In this document: in pieces, positions 45,170 through 54,136 of the stretch | Numbering within the stretch: the first letter of the stretch is position 1 | Layout of the letters: each line of letters opens with the position of its first letter | NCBI RefSeq assembly: GCF_016894445.1 | Contig: NZ_CP056775.1 | Span: forward strand, 1,490,001 to 1,554,000 | Origin: Dyadobacter sandarakinus | GTDB lineage: Bacteria > Bacteroidota > Bacteroidia > Cytophagales > Spirosomataceae | Direction of reading: 5' to 3' | DNA length: 64,000 bases | Notes under the pieces: generated by a model | Databases searched by the model: none | What the model saw: only the letters and a program-made list of their open reading frames with translations | What the model was told of the DNA's origin: nothing | Made by a program: the position numbers and the translations under genes

Positions 45170-46465
45170 ATGAAACTCCGCTTTCGGCTGCATGCCATTT
45201 TAATCTGTATTTCCGTTGGGGCATTTGCCCAGCCCGCCCGTCGCCCGGTCGAGGTGATCGTTGCCGCCGACCATGAAGACTGGACTTATAAGACCGGAGA
45301 AAAGGCCAGGTTTACCATACAGGTATTCCGGAATGGCAATCTGGTCCGGAATGCGCCCGTGCGGTATGAAATCGGCCCCGAGAAGCTGGATCCTACGATC
45401 ACGGAAAGTAAAACAGCCGCCGAAGGCAAGCTGGTCGTCGATGGCGGCACCATGAAAAGTCCCGGTTTCCTGAGGTGCGTTGCCTATGCCAATGTAGACG
45501 GTTTGGAAGTGCGCGGCCTTGCTACGGCGGGCTTTGATCCATTGGCTATCCAGCCGACCGTCACCAACCCGGAGAACTTTGACACTTTCTGGGAAAAGGC
45601 AAAACAGGAGCTGGCAAACCTTCCGCTCGATGCCAAAATGACCCTTTTGCCCGAGCGCTGCACTGAGAAAGTGAATGTTTACCATCTCAATTTGCAAAAC
45701 TTCAAAAAAGGCGCGCGCCTCTATGGCATTTTATCCATTCCCAAAAAAGAAGGAAAGTATCCTGCGCTCCTCCGCGTTCCAGGAGCTGGTGTGAGGGGCT
45801 ACTATGGCGACGTGACGACCGCTGAAAACGATATCATCACGCTTGAAATTGGCATTCACGGCATTCCTGTAACGATGGATCCGGGCGTGTACACCGACCT
45901 GGGTCAGGGCGCGCTCAATGGCTATCCATCCTACAATCTGGACAATGCTGACCGTTTTTATTACAAAAGGGTTTATCTCGGTTGTGTGCGCGCCAATGAT
46001 TTTCTGGTCAGCCTGCCGCAATATGACGGGAAAAACCTGGCTGTAACCGGCGGAAGTCAGGGAGGTGCTTTGTCGATCGTCACTGCTGCCCTGGACCCCC
46101 GTGTAAAGTGGCTGGGAGCATTTTATCCGGCATTGAGCGATGTGACGGGTTACCTTCACGGACGTGCCGGTGGCTGGCCGCACTACTTTGACAAAGGCAG
46201 TATGGCCATTAATAACACGAAGGAAAAGCTCGCTACCCTGGGTTACTATGATGTTGTAAATTTTGCAAGAAGGGTGAAAGCGCCGGGTTTTTACATCTGG
46301 GGTTTCAATGATGAGACCTGCCCTCCTACTTCCATGTATGCAGCCTACAATGTGACCACTGCACCGAAAGAGCTGAAACTTTACCTGGATACCGGGCACT
46401 GGACCTACCAGGAAGAAAGAGACATCATGAACGAGTGGCTGATCGGCAAACTGAAAGCAAAATGA
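45170..46465 (+). CDS. Exported acetyl xylan esterase (AXE1/cephalosporin C deacetylase type)
   Basis: The 431-residue protein has a signal peptide (ending GAFAQ), an N-terminal beta domain (about 25-130) and an AXE1 alpha/beta hydrolase domain (about 140-430). The nucleophile serine lies in GGSQGG (about 294-299), the Asp in ETCPPTS-adjacent strand WGFNDETCPP, and the His in DTGHWTYQ. Such enzymes deacetylate xylan or acetylated sugars. It overlaps the next gene by an ATGA junction, so an oxidoreductase is made with it; the pair likely processes acetylated sugars outside the cytoplasm. Confidence 0.9.
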   Translation: MKLRFRLHAILICISVGAFAQPARRPVEVIVAADHEDWTYKTGEKARFTIQVFRNGNLVRNAPVRYEIGPEKLDPTITESKTAAEGKLVVDGGTMKSPGFLRCVAYANVDGLEVRGLATAGFDPLAIQPTVTNPENFDTFWEKAKQELANLPLDAKMTLLPERCTEKVNVYHLNLQNFKKGARLYGILSIPKKEGKYPALLRVPGAGVRGYYGDVTTAENDIITLEIGIHGIPVTMDPGVYTDLGQGALNGYPSYNLDNADRFYYKRVYLGCVRANDFLVSLPQYDGKNLAVTGGSQGGALSIVTAALDPRVKWLGAFYPALSDVTGYLHGRAGGWPHYFDKGSMAINNTKEKLATLGYYDVVNFARRVKAPGFYIWGFNDETCPPTSMYAAYNVTTAPKELKLYLDTGHWTYQEERDIMNEWLIGKLKAK

Positions 46466-47805
46466 CATTTAACAAAAAATACTTCACGAACGAAGAGCCT
46501 ATGGACCGCCGCTCATTCCTCGAAAAATCAACTATTGCAAGTGCGGCATTTTCGGCCCTTCCGTTGCTTTCGGCACTGCACCGGGCTGCTCCCTACCGCA
46601 CGGCACTGATTGGTGCGGGATGGTGGGGTACCAACATCTTGCGCTGCGCCATACAGGCGGGTGAGTCAAAGATTGTCGCGCTGTGCGACGTAGACGAAAA
46701 CCAGCTAAACATCTGTGAGACCGAAGTTGCTAAGCTCACTTCGGACAAGCCAAAGCGCTACCGCGACTTCCGCGAAATGTTATTAAAGGAAAAACCGGAG
46801 ATCGTGATCGTGGCGACGCCGGACCACTGGCATCCCCTGTGCTGCATTGCAGCAATTGAATCGGGAGCGCACGTGTATGTTGAAAAACCTATTTCCCATA
46901 CCATAGCCGAGGGCCGTGCCATGGTGAACGCCACCCGCAAGCATGGCCGCATAGTACAGGTAGGCACGCACAGGCGTGTTTCTCCCCATAATATTTCGGG
47001 TATGGAGTTCCTTAAATCGGGAAAAGCCGGTAAGATCGGCATGGCGCGCGCATTTGTGCACTACGCAGGAGGGGCAGGTCAGAAAGCTGTTAACGAGGAG
47101 CCTCCGAAGGGACTGGACTGGGACTTCTACTGCGGTCCTGCTTCACTGGTACCGTACAACAAGACGATCCATCCCAGAGGCTTCCGCAATTACCTCAACT
47201 TTGCCAATGGTACCCTCGGTGACTGGGGCATTCACTGGCTGGATCAGGTGCTGTGGTGGTCGGAGCAGAAATACCCTAAAAAGATTTACTCGACCGGAGG
47301 GCGCGCCATCCGGCAGGACAGTACGGATGCGCCGGACCACCAGGTGGCAGTTTACGACTTCGACGGATTTACGCTTGAATGGGAACACAGGACGTTTGCT
47401 GGGAACACGGCCGAGAAAACGCACCCGCAGCAGGCGGTGGGCGTATACTTCTATGGCACGGAAGGAACCTTTCACATGGGCTGGCTCGATGGATGGACGT
47501 TTTACCCGTCCAACCCCAATAAGCCTGTCATTCACCAGGATCCGCAGCTTAATAAACCAGACGACCAGAATATTCAGCAATTATGGGCCAACTTCCTGAC
47601 CTCCATCAAAACCGGTACGCCGCCAATTTGTGAGATCGAAATTGGTCAGCGCTCTACAAACGTTGCGTTGCTCGGCATGCTTTCGTACAAGCTGGGCAGA
47701 AGCATTATCTGGGATGGGGAAAAGGAAATTATTCCCGGGGATGAAGAGGCCAACAAGCTCCTGAGACGGGAGTATCGGGGTGAATGGAAATACCCGGAAG
47801 TTTGA
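46462..47805 (+). CDS. Exported Gfo/Idh/MocA-family oxidoreductase
   Basis: Two starts are possible: 46462, overlapping the esterase stop as ATGA (447 residues), or 46501, directly at the twin-arginine signal MDRRSFLEKSTIASAAFSALP (434 residues). After the Tat signal comes a Rossmann fold (TALIGAGWWGTNILR, LCDVDENQLN, VIVATPDHWHP) with the EKPISHT lysine motif, then the C-terminal beta-sheet domain (GDWGIHWLDQVLWW). These enzymes use tightly bound NAD(P) to oxidise or isomerise sugars; exported Tat-dependent forms are common in Bacteroidota and include glycosidase-like and GlcNAc-related activities. The substrate is unknown. Confidence 0.88.
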   Translation: MTFNKKYFTNEEPMDRRSFLEKSTIASAAFSALPLLSALHRAAPYRTALIGAGWWGTNILRCAIQAGESKIVALCDVDENQLNICETEVAKLTSDKPKRYRDFREMLLKEKPEIVIVATPDHWHPLCCIAAIESGAHVYVEKPISHTIAEGRAMVNATRKHGRIVQVGTHRRVSPHNISGMEFLKSGKAGKIGMARAFVHYAGGAGQKAVNEEPPKGLDWDFYCGPASLVPYNKTIHPRGFRNYLNFANGTLGDWGIHWLDQVLWWSEQKYPKKIYSTGGRAIRQDSTDAPDHQVAVYDFDGFTLEWEHRTFAGNTAEKTHPQQAVGVYFYGTEGTFHMGWLDGWTFYPSNPNKPVIHQDPQLNKPDDQNIQQLWANFLTSIKTGTPPICEIEIGQRSTNVALLGMLSYKLGRSIIWDGEKEIIPGDEEANKLLRREYRGEWKYPEV

Positions 47806-47811
47806 GCAAAT

Positions 47812-47850
47812 AAAAAAGGGCCGGCATCTCAACAATGCAGGCCCTTTTTT
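47812..47850. terminator. Bidirectional terminator
   Basis: AAAAAAGGGCC (47812-47822) and GGCCCTTTTTT (47840-47850) form a strong stem with T-runs on both strands. It ends both the rightward oxidoreductase gene and the leftward small gene. Confidence 0.9.
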
Positions 47851-47853
47851 ATT

Positions 47854-48210
47854 TTAGTCGATCCGGACAACTTCGGCCGGAATATTATACTGGTCTATGA
47901 CCTCCCGCGTGAACCTCACGTGTCCTCTCGGTGCCATCAGGTAAAGTTTTGCTCCTTTCATCCCTGCCAGCTCACTCAGAAGCTTCCATTTGGAAATGCT
48001 TCCCCTCAGCTGATCCGTTTTAACCGAAACTTCCAGGTAATGCCTGTTAAACATATTTACGCCTGTAACATCGGGGGTGAACCTGGTATTGTCGCCCGAC
48101 CGCTCGTAAGACTTGGGTACCTCATACCCTTCCAGGTTTGCCTGGATATCCTTAAAGCCGTGTGCCTTTGCCCACTTGACAACAAGTGGAATGAACAAAT
48201 TCTTTTCCAT
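47854..48210 (-). CDS. Small hypothetical protein, possibly nuclease-fold
   Basis: The 118-residue protein has no signal or membrane segment. A PDVTG turn (46-50) followed by a strand HYLEVSVKTDQL (57-68) resembles the core of PD-(D/E)xK nuclease-like folds: Asp47 would be the metal ligand and Lys64 the lysine, but the expected acidic residue two before the lysine is Ser62. A KWKLLSELAGMKGAKLYLMAP helix-strand unit follows, as in that fold. It could be an inactive or altered member, or an unrelated alpha/beta protein. It stands alone, ended by a strong terminator. Confidence 0.6.
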   Translation of the reverse strand: MEKNLFIPLVVKWAKAHGFKDIQANLEGYEVPKSYERSGDNTRFTPDVTGVNMFNRHYLEVSVKTDQLRGSISKWKLLSELAGMKGAKLYLMAPRGHVRFTREVIDQYNIPAEVVRID

Positions 48211-48374
48211 AGGTGAATGAAATTAGTTATTCCCAACCGGGAATTAATGCTAAAAAGTTAACAGGAACTGAACAGAGGAAATTGCAGACCAGTAACCAGG
48301 AGGAAGCAGTTATGTACTTATTAAAATAAAGTTAGAATTTTTTTAAGGAAGAACCAAACAAATTTCGGTTTTGC

Positions 48375-48701
48375 TCAATCGTCCAGCTCGTCCAGAAAGT
48401 TGCGGTAGGCCCTTAAAAGCTCCTGGTGCGCTTTCGTATTCTGCTGTGTGATGGCGAGTTCGATCCCTTTCTGGTAAATATTTTCAGCCTTTTCAATTTG
48501 TTCCATTTCTGCAAAAAGAGCACCGGCATGATAGTAAGCTGGCAGGTAAGTTGGGTGCTCTGTAAGCAGCTTATTAAAGAAATGCGCTGCCTTCGCCGGC
48601 TCAGACTTGGTGTATTCCAGTGCCAGTGCATATACATTGAACGGATCAGCAGGATCGTCTTCGTAAAAGCCGAGCAGATTTTCAAAAAGTGTGCTATTCA
48701 T
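48375..48701 (-). CDS. Small TPR protein
   Basis: The 108-residue protein consists of about three tetratricopeptide-like helical pairs: PFNVYALALEYTKSEPAKAAHFFNKLLTEHP, YLPAYYHAGALFAEMEQIEKAENIYQKGIELA and KAHQELLRAYRNFL with the family's Ala/Tyr/Leu spacing. It is soluble with an acidic C-terminus and should act as a protein-interaction adaptor. Similar short TPR proteins are widespread in Bacteroidota. It is divergent from the etfB gene, with a 95-bp spacer. Confidence 0.85.
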   Translation of the reverse strand: MNSTLFENLLGFYEDDPADPFNVYALALEYTKSEPAKAAHFFNKLLTEHPTYLPAYYHAGALFAEMEQIEKAENIYQKGIELAITQQNTKAHQELLRAYRNFLDELDD

Positions 48702-48796
48702 GACGTATTTTATTATGCTTGCATACTATTTTAGATTTTGCGTAATTGCAAAAACAACTTATTCGAAGAAAAGTCAAAGTTTTTAATTACAATATC

Positions 48797-49534
48797 ATGA
48801 ATATTCTTGTTTGTATAACCAGTGTGCCGGACACAACCGCCAAGATAACTTTTACAGACAACGACACCAAACTGAATAAAGCGGGCGTGCAGCTCATCAT
48901 CGGGCCTTACGACGACTACGCACTGTCGCGGGCAGTGGAGCTCAAAGAGCAGGCTGCCGGCAAGGTGACAGTGCTGCACGTAGGCGGAGCTGATGCCGAT
49001 CCGCAGATCCGCAAGGCGCTTGCACTGGGTGCGGACGAGGCGATCCGGGTGGATGTGGAGCCCGCCGACTCTTACGATACCGCAGTTCAGATCGCCCATA
49101 TTGCGAGGCAAAACAGCTACGATCTCATTCTGATGGGCCGTGAGTCCATCGACTACAATAGCGGGATTGTTCACGGCCTCGTCGCAGAAATGCTCGACCT
49201 GCCCTCCTACTCGCCGGTCATGAAGCTCGACATCAACGGATCCACCGCTACCATCACCCGCGAGATCGACGGCGGAAAAGAAGTATTGGAAGCCTCACTA
49301 CCGCTCGTACTCGGCTGCCAGGAGCCCATCGCCGAATGGAAAAGTCCGAGCATGAAGGGCATTATGACGGCTCGTACCAAGCCACTACAGGTGGTACCAC
49401 CGGTAGAGACCGAACAACTGTCGGTGACCGGCAAGTACACCCTGCCTGCTCCCAAAGGTGCCTGCAAAATGATACCGGCAGATGCAGCCGAGACGCTGAT
49501 CCGCCTGCTGCAGACCGAAGCAAAGGTTATCTGA
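48797..49534 (+). CDS. etfB: Electron transfer flavoprotein, beta subunit
   Basis: The start at 48797 (MNILVCITSVPD) matches the family; an upstream extension does not. The 245-residue subunit binds AMP and pairs with EtfA to carry electrons from acyl-CoA and other dehydrogenases to ETF:quinone oxidoreductase. Recognisable segments are GPYDDYALSRAVELKEQ, ALGADEAIRV and LILMGRESIDYNSGIVHGLVAEMLDLP. It precedes etfA by 27 bp in the usual order, and the two should be cotranslated. Confidence 0.95.
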   Translation: MNILVCITSVPDTTAKITFTDNDTKLNKAGVQLIIGPYDDYALSRAVELKEQAAGKVTVLHVGGADADPQIRKALALGADEAIRVDVEPADSYDTAVQIAHIARQNSYDLILMGRESIDYNSGIVHGLVAEMLDLPSYSPVMKLDINGSTATITREIDGGKEVLEASLPLVLGCQEPIAEWKSPSMKGIMTARTKPLQVVPPVETEQLSVTGKYTLPAPKGACKMIPADAAETLIRLLQTEAKVI

Positions 49535-49561
49535 TTTCCCATTCCAATCATTGAACAAATC

Positions 49562-50536
49562 ATGTCTGTCCTGATATACATTGAGCTGGACAAAGGCTCA
49601 GTTAAGAAAACCTCATTTGGGGCCATTCAATATGGCGCGATGATTGCTGCCAAACTCGGTACCACCACTACTGCCCTCTCACTGGGTACGGCCAATTCAT
49701 CAGAACTTGAACAAGCCGGTCATCACGGCGCAGCGAAGGTGCTGCACGTTGCCGATCCGCGCCTTGATCATGAAAACAGCCTTGCCTATGCAGAAGCATT
49801 GGTGCAGGCTGCAGAACAAGAAGAGAGCGAGGTGATAATCATCCCGAAATCCGGGCTGGGCGATGCTGTGGCTGCCCGTGCCGGTGCCAGGCTGAAAGCT
49901 GCGGTCGTATCCGGGATTACAGGCTTGCCGGAAATTACCGGGGACACCTTCCGGGTGACCAAGAGGATCTTTTCCGGAAAGGCATTTGCCAGCATCGACA
50001 TGGCAGCGGCCAGAAAAATACTGGTGATCCAGAAAAACGCCATAGAGACCGATGAAAATGCAACCGGATCTCCGGCACAAGTGGAAGCATTTTCCCCGGT
50101 ACTGAGCGAAGCAGGGTTTAAGGCAAAAGTCATCAGCACCGAAAAAGTCACCAATGAAATATCCCTGACCGAAGCGGAGATCATCGTATCCGGCGGGCGG
50201 GGCTTGAAGGGACCGGAAAACTGGCATTTGCTGCTGGACCTCGCTTCGGCTCTGGGTGCAGCTACGGGTTGCTCCAAGCCGGTATCCGACCTCGACTGGC
50301 GCCCGCACCACGAGCACATTGGCCAGACGGGCATTAAGGTAACTCCGGGCTTGTATATCGCATGCGGCATTTCGGGTGCCATTCAGCACCTGGCCGGCGT
50401 CAATGGTTCCCGCTGCATTGTCGTAATTAATAAGGACCCGGAGGCTCCGTTTTTTAAGTCGGCGGATTATGGGATTGTAGGGGATATTTTCGAGATATTG
50501 CCCCGGCTTACGGACGCGGCCAGGAAGCTGCGGTAA
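49562..50536 (+). CDS. etfA: Electron transfer flavoprotein, alpha subunit
   Basis: The 324-residue protein carries the FAD-binding C-terminal domain: IIVSGGRGLKGPENW, GAATGCSKPVSDLDWRPHHEHIGQTGIKVTPGLYIACGISGAIQHLAG, and a closing NKDPEAPFFKSADYGIVGD, the standard EtfA signature. With EtfB it forms the soluble FAD/AMP heterodimer that shuttles electrons in fatty-acid and amino-acid oxidation. No acyl-CoA dehydrogenase gene adjoins it. Confidence 0.96.
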   Translation: MSVLIYIELDKGSVKKTSFGAIQYGAMIAAKLGTTTTALSLGTANSSELEQAGHHGAAKVLHVADPRLDHENSLAYAEALVQAAEQEESEVIIIPKSGLGDAVAARAGARLKAAVVSGITGLPEITGDTFRVTKRIFSGKAFASIDMAAARKILVIQKNAIETDENATGSPAQVEAFSPVLSEAGFKAKVISTEKVTNEISLTEAEIIVSGGRGLKGPENWHLLLDLASALGAATGCSKPVSDLDWRPHHEHIGQTGIKVTPGLYIACGISGAIQHLAGVNGSRCIVVINKDPEAPFFKSADYGIVGDIFEILPRLTDAARKLR

Positions 50537-50660
50537 AGCACATCAGACACAATTCGGGCAATCGTTTCCGGTATTACCGGATTTTGCCGGCAGTATTTTT
50601 CTTAAAAATCAGCCATTTATCACAATAAGCGTCTTAATTGACCCTGATAATACCTTTGGT

Positions 50661-50699
50661 AACCCGTGCAGCGCTTTTTTATGCAGCACGGGTTTTTTA
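50661..50699 (+). terminator. Strong hairpin terminator after etfA
   Basis: AACCCGTGC (50661-50669) and GCACGGGTT (50686-50694) form a 9-bp stem followed by TTTTAC. It lies 125 bp beyond the etfA stop. TACCTTTG, a -7-like word, lies at 50651-50658 directly before the stem. Confidence 0.8.
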
Positions 50700-50774
50700 C
50701 TTTTGCAACTTTAACGGACCGGAAATCTGTTATCCGGACGCGTTCACCACAACTGTTGCGCTTTAAGTTTTAAC

Positions 50775-51365
50775 GTGAAAAAAATAAAACTAGAAATTCT
50801 GGGTCTATCCCCAAGCCAATCCCAGGCAGGGTCATTTGCTCTTGTTCTGGGTGAAGAACTGGGTAATCGCAGGCTTCCAATCATCATTGGTGTATTTGAA
50901 GCCCAGGCCATCGCGGTCCAGATAGAAAACATCGTCCCGAACCGTCCGATGACCCACGACCTTTTCCGTTCCTTTGCCGACGGGATGAACTACACACTGA
51001 AAGAAATCGTCATTTCGGATCTGAAAGAAGGTATTTTTTACGCCAAGATCATTTGTACCGACAGCCTGCGGGAAGTAGAGATTGACGCCCGCCCTTCTGA
51101 TGCGATTGCCATAGGCCTGCGTTTCGATATTCCTATTTTCACCTACGAGGCAATCCTTTCCGAGGCAGGAATTATTTCCAGCACCTTGTCGGAGGATGAG
51201 GACGACGAGCAGTCGGTTCGCGAGACCATCAAGCCGGGCACTGCCAAGGAGCAGCTGCGCGATTTTCCCTTTGATGAACTACAGAAAATGCTGGAAGAAG
51301 CCCTCGCCAAGGAGGACTACGAAAAAGCAGCCAAGATCAGGGATGAAATGGGCCGCCGCAACTAG
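50775..51365 (+). CDS. Bifunctional-nuclease-domain (BFN/DUF151) protein with UVR motif
   Basis: It starts with GTG at 50775 (MKKIKLEILGLSPS). The 196-residue protein has a BFN/DUF151 domain (about 1-130, with GNRRLPIIIGVFEAQAIAVQIENI and ARPSDAIAIGLRFDIPIF) and a C-terminal UVR-type helical hairpin (about 160-194, LQKMLEEALAKEDYEKAAKIRDEM). BFN proteins are reported to have nuclease activity in plants; the bacterial role is not fixed. The UVR motif suggests contact with UvrB/C-like proteins or homodimerisation. It may lead the operon that continues with ftsX, 123 bp downstream. Confidence 0.9.
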   Translation: MKKIKLEILGLSPSQSQAGSFALVLGEELGNRRLPIIIGVFEAQAIAVQIENIVPNRPMTHDLFRSFADGMNYTLKEIVISDLKEGIFYAKIICTDSLREVEIDARPSDAIAIGLRFDIPIFTYEAILSEAGIISSTLSEDEDDEQSVRETIKPGTAKEQLRDFPFDELQKMLEEALAKEDYEKAAKIRDEMGRRN

Positions 51366-51417
51366 GCAGGCCTTTTTACGTTTAAGTTAAAAATAGTTAA
51401 GGCAGGCTGTACCAGGC

Positions 51418-51447
51418 ATTGGGTTGAAGTTTAAATCCCTATTTTTG
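51418..51447 (+). promoter_or_regulatory. Candidate promoter of the ftsX operon
   Basis: ATTG (51418-51421), an 18-bp spacer and TATTTTTG (51440-51447) nearly match the Bacteroidota consensus TTTG-N19-21-TAnnTTTG. Transcription would start near 51454, about 35 bp before the ftsX ATG. Confidence 0.5.
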
Positions 51448-51488
51448 CCGCACTCTGTCCTCCCGATATCCCGAGAAACCGCCCGCGT

Positions 51489-52367
51489 ATGCCCAAGAAA
51501 AAAAAGATTGGCAGCTATCCCAATACCATGATCGTGATAAGCCTGACAGCCGCGCTGTTCCTCATCGGCTTCTGCGGTCTGCTGGTAATTCAATCCAAAA
51601 AGCTGGTTTCCATTATCCGTCAGAATGTTGAAGTACGCGTATTTGTAGACAAATCGGTTACCAAAGCAGGGCAGGATTCCATACTCAGTATCATCCAGGC
51701 GAAACCTTTTGTACTAAGCTCTGCCGAAGCACAACCTATCACGTACGTATCCAAAGAGGATGCTGCCAAGGAATTTATCCAGGGTACCAAAGAGGACTTT
51801 GTAAACTTTCTGGGTGAAAACCCGCTCCGCGACAGCTACCGGGTGAAGGTACGCGAGGAGTACTTTGAAGAGGTAAAGCTTGCGCAGATCAAAAAGGAGC
51901 TCGAACAGATTACCGGCGTTTACGAGGTTGTTTACCAGGAAAACCTGGCTGATAATATTAACAAGAACGTTACCAAAATATACATTGTACTCGCCAGCTT
52001 TGCAGTGATCATGCTGATCATCATTGTATTGCTGGTAAACAATACCATTAAGCTGGCTATTTACTCGCAGCGCTTCCTGATCCGCAGTATGCAGCTCGTG
52101 GGCGCTACCAACGGATTTATCCAGAAACCTTATGTCATGCGTGGTGCGATCCAGGGCCTGGTGGGCGGAATTCTTGCCGCGGCTTTGCTGGTAGTATTGC
52201 AGCAGGTAGCGGTCCGGAATGTGGAAGGCCTTGCACTATTGCAGGAGTACGAAAAAATCGGCATCCTGATCGGTATTGTTGTGATACTGGGTATCTCAAT
52301 TGGGATTGCCAGTACTTACCAGTCGCTGGCGCGCTATCTCCGCATGGCCCTCGACGACCTTTATTGA
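51489..52367 (+). CDS. ftsX: Cell-division permease-like protein FtsX
   Basis: The 292-residue protein has the FtsX layout: a basic N-terminus (MPKKKKIGSYPN), a first helix (about 16-36), an extracytoplasmic domain (about 40-160), then three more helices with ASTYQSLARYLRMALDDLY at the end. With FtsE it forms an ABC-like complex that activates peptidoglycan hydrolases at the septum. FtsE is not adjacent. It leads the tight run ftsX-DUF3098-uppP-truB-ribF, a gene order I know from other Bacteroidota. Confidence 0.93.
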   Translation: MPKKKKIGSYPNTMIVISLTAALFLIGFCGLLVIQSKKLVSIIRQNVEVRVFVDKSVTKAGQDSILSIIQAKPFVLSSAEAQPITYVSKEDAAKEFIQGTKEDFVNFLGENPLRDSYRVKVREEYFEEVKLAQIKKELEQITGVYEVVYQENLADNINKNVTKIYIVLASFAVIMLIIIVLLVNNTIKLAIYSQRFLIRSMQLVGATNGFIQKPYVMRGAIQGLVGGILAAALLVVLQQVAVRNVEGLALLQEYEKIGILIGIVVILGISIGIASTYQSLARYLRMALDDLY

Positions 52368-52403
52368 TCCGACATTTAATTAACAATCAAGAACTTACCA
52401 GCT

Positions 52404-52619
52404 ATGAGCACATCCCGCGACAAGCTTCCTTTTTCCGCCGCCAATTACACGACCATGCTGATCGGCATTGCCGTGATCCTGGCCGGCTTCCTTATCATGA
52501 CGTTTGATGGCGAGGAGTTTGGCTTTGGCTTTTTCGGCATCACGCTGGGCCCCATCATCACGATCCTGGGCTTTATCATCGAGTTCTGGGCTATTTTACG
52601 TAAACCCACGCATTCATGA
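52404..52619 (+). CDS. DUF3098 small membrane protein
   Basis: The 71-residue protein has two transmembrane helices (about 15-33 and 42-62) with the [16 protein letters not shown] and [18 protein letters not shown] segments typical of DUF3098, a small family found next to ftsX and uppP in Bacteroidota. The function is unknown; the position suggests a role in the envelope or division. It lies 36 bp after ftsX and overlaps the uppP start by 4 bp. Confidence 0.85.
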   Translation: MSTSRDKLPFSAANYTTMLIGIAVILAGFLIMTFDGEEFGFGFFGITLGPIITILGFIIEFWAILRKPTHS

Positions 52620-53395
52620 GTATCTGGCAGGCCATTATCCTCGCGATTGTCGAAGGCATTACCGAATTTCTACCCATTTCTTCCACGGGGCACATGATCA
52701 TTGCATCCTCTTTCATGGGGATCAGCCACCTGGAATTTACCAAAATGTTTACGGTGAACATTCAGTTCGGTGCCATACTTTCGGTACTGGTGCTTTACTG
52801 GAAGCGTTTTTTTCAAACAACCGACTTCTATTTCAAGCTTTTTGTGGCATTCCTGCCGGCGGCAGTGATCGGGTTTCTGCTGAATGACTTTATTGATGCT
52901 TTGCTCGAAAACGTGGTCGTAGTAGCGGTATCCCTGCTGGTGGGTGGCATTATCCTGCTTTTCATCGACCGGCTCGGAAACAACTCCCGCGATGACAGGC
53001 CGGTGTCCTACGGCACTGCCCTAAAGATCGGTTTTTTCCAATGCATTGCCATGATCCCAGGCGTTTCGCGCTCCGCATCCACCATCATAGGAGGCATGCT
53101 TCAGGGACTTTCGAGAAAGCAGGCGGCTGAATTTTCTTTTTTTCTCGCTGTACCTACTATGGCTGCGGCAGGTGGTTACAAGCTGTTGAAAACCTATGAA
53201 AGCATCCGTCCTGAGGATATCAAAACCCTGCTGATCGGCAATGCAGTTGCCTTTGTAGTGGCCATGCTCGCGATCAGGTTTTTTATCAGCTTTCTTACCA
53301 AATACGGTTTCAAAATTTTCGGGTACTACCGGATCATTCTGGGGCTTGTGCTGCTTGGCCTGCTTGCGTCAGGCTATAAGCTGGATATTGTGTAG
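52616..53395 (+). CDS. uppP: Undecaprenyl-diphosphatase
   Basis: The 259-residue polytopic enzyme of the BacA/UppP family has the two active-site motifs [15 protein letters not shown] (near residue 13) and [15 protein letters not shown] (near 143), and about eight helices. It dephosphorylates undecaprenyl diphosphate to recycle the lipid carrier for peptidoglycan and surface-glycan synthesis. It overlaps the DUF3098 stop (ATGA) and is followed 27 bp later by truB. Confidence 0.95.
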   Translation: MSIWQAIILAIVEGITEFLPISSTGHMIIASSFMGISHLEFTKMFTVNIQFGAILSVLVLYWKRFFQTTDFYFKLFVAFLPAAVIGFLLNDFIDALLENVVVVAVSLLVGGIILLFIDRLGNNSRDDRPVSYGTALKIGFFQCIAMIPGVSRSASTIIGGMLQGLSRKQAAEFSFFLAVPTMAAAGGYKLLKTYESIRPEDIKTLLIGNAVAFVVAMLAIRFFISFLTKYGFKIFGYYRIILGLVLLGLLASGYKLDIV

Positions 53396-53422
53396 TTTTG
53401 CACCCTATCCATTGCCCATACT

Positions 53423-54136
53423 TTGATTGCTATTTTGAACAACGACCCGCCCGTACCGGACGAAGGAGAGGTAATTCTGATCGACAAACCTCTCACCTGG
53501 ACGTCCTTTGATGTTGCCAACAAGCTGAAACGTGCCTGCAAGTTTAAAAAGATCGGGCATGCAGGTACCCTCGATCCGCTCGCAACCGGCCTGCTCATCC
53601 TTTGTACCGGCAAGAAAACCAAGCAGATTGACAGCTACCAGGCGCAGGAAAAGGAATATACCGGCACCTTGGTGCTCGGGCAGACCACGCCATCCATCGA
53701 CCTTGAAACGGAGTTTGATGTCAGTTTTCCAACGGAACATATCACACCTGAAATACTGGACAATGCCCGGCAGCAACTGACCGGACAGATCGACCAGCTT
53801 CCTCCTATTTACTCTGCCCTGCGTGTGAACGGAGAGCGTCTTTACAAAAAAGCAAGGCGCGGAGAGCAGATTGAGATCAAGAGCCGCCCGGTGACCGTTT
53901 CTCTTTTCGAGATCGACGCGGCGGACTTCCCCCAGGTGCATTTCAGGATTATTTGTTCAAAAGGTACCTATATTCGCAGCCTCGTGCGTGATTTCGGGTT
54001 GCTGGCAGGGAGCGGTGCTTACCTGAGCGCGCTGTGCCGGACACGCATCGGCGCATTCGAGCTGAAAGATGCATGGAACCTGACTGAGTACATCAGCAGT
54101 AAAAGAACGGAATTGAAGCTGACGGTCGACGAATGA
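53423..54136 (+). CDS. truB: tRNA pseudouridine-55 synthase
   Basis: It starts with TTG, at 53423 or possibly at 53435. The 237-residue protein has [15 protein letters not shown] and the catalytic [14 protein letters not shown], with the Asp nucleophile (near residue 53), then [17 protein letters not shown] and [12 protein letters not shown]. It makes pseudouridine 55 in the T-loop of tRNAs. It lacks the C-terminal PUA domain of longer TruB proteins, as is usual in Bacteroidota. It overlaps ribF by an ATGA junction. Confidence 0.94.
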   Translation: MIAILNNDPPVPDEGEVILIDKPLTWTSFDVANKLKRACKFKKIGHAGTLDPLATGLLILCTGKKTKQIDSYQAQEKEYTGTLVLGQTTPSIDLETEFDVSFPTEHITPEILDNARQQLTGQIDQLPPIYSALRVNGERLYKKARRGEQIEIKSRPVTVSLFEIDAADFPQVHFRIICSKGTYIRSLVRDFGLLAGSGAYLSALCRTRIGAFELKDAWNLTEYISSKRTELKLTVDE

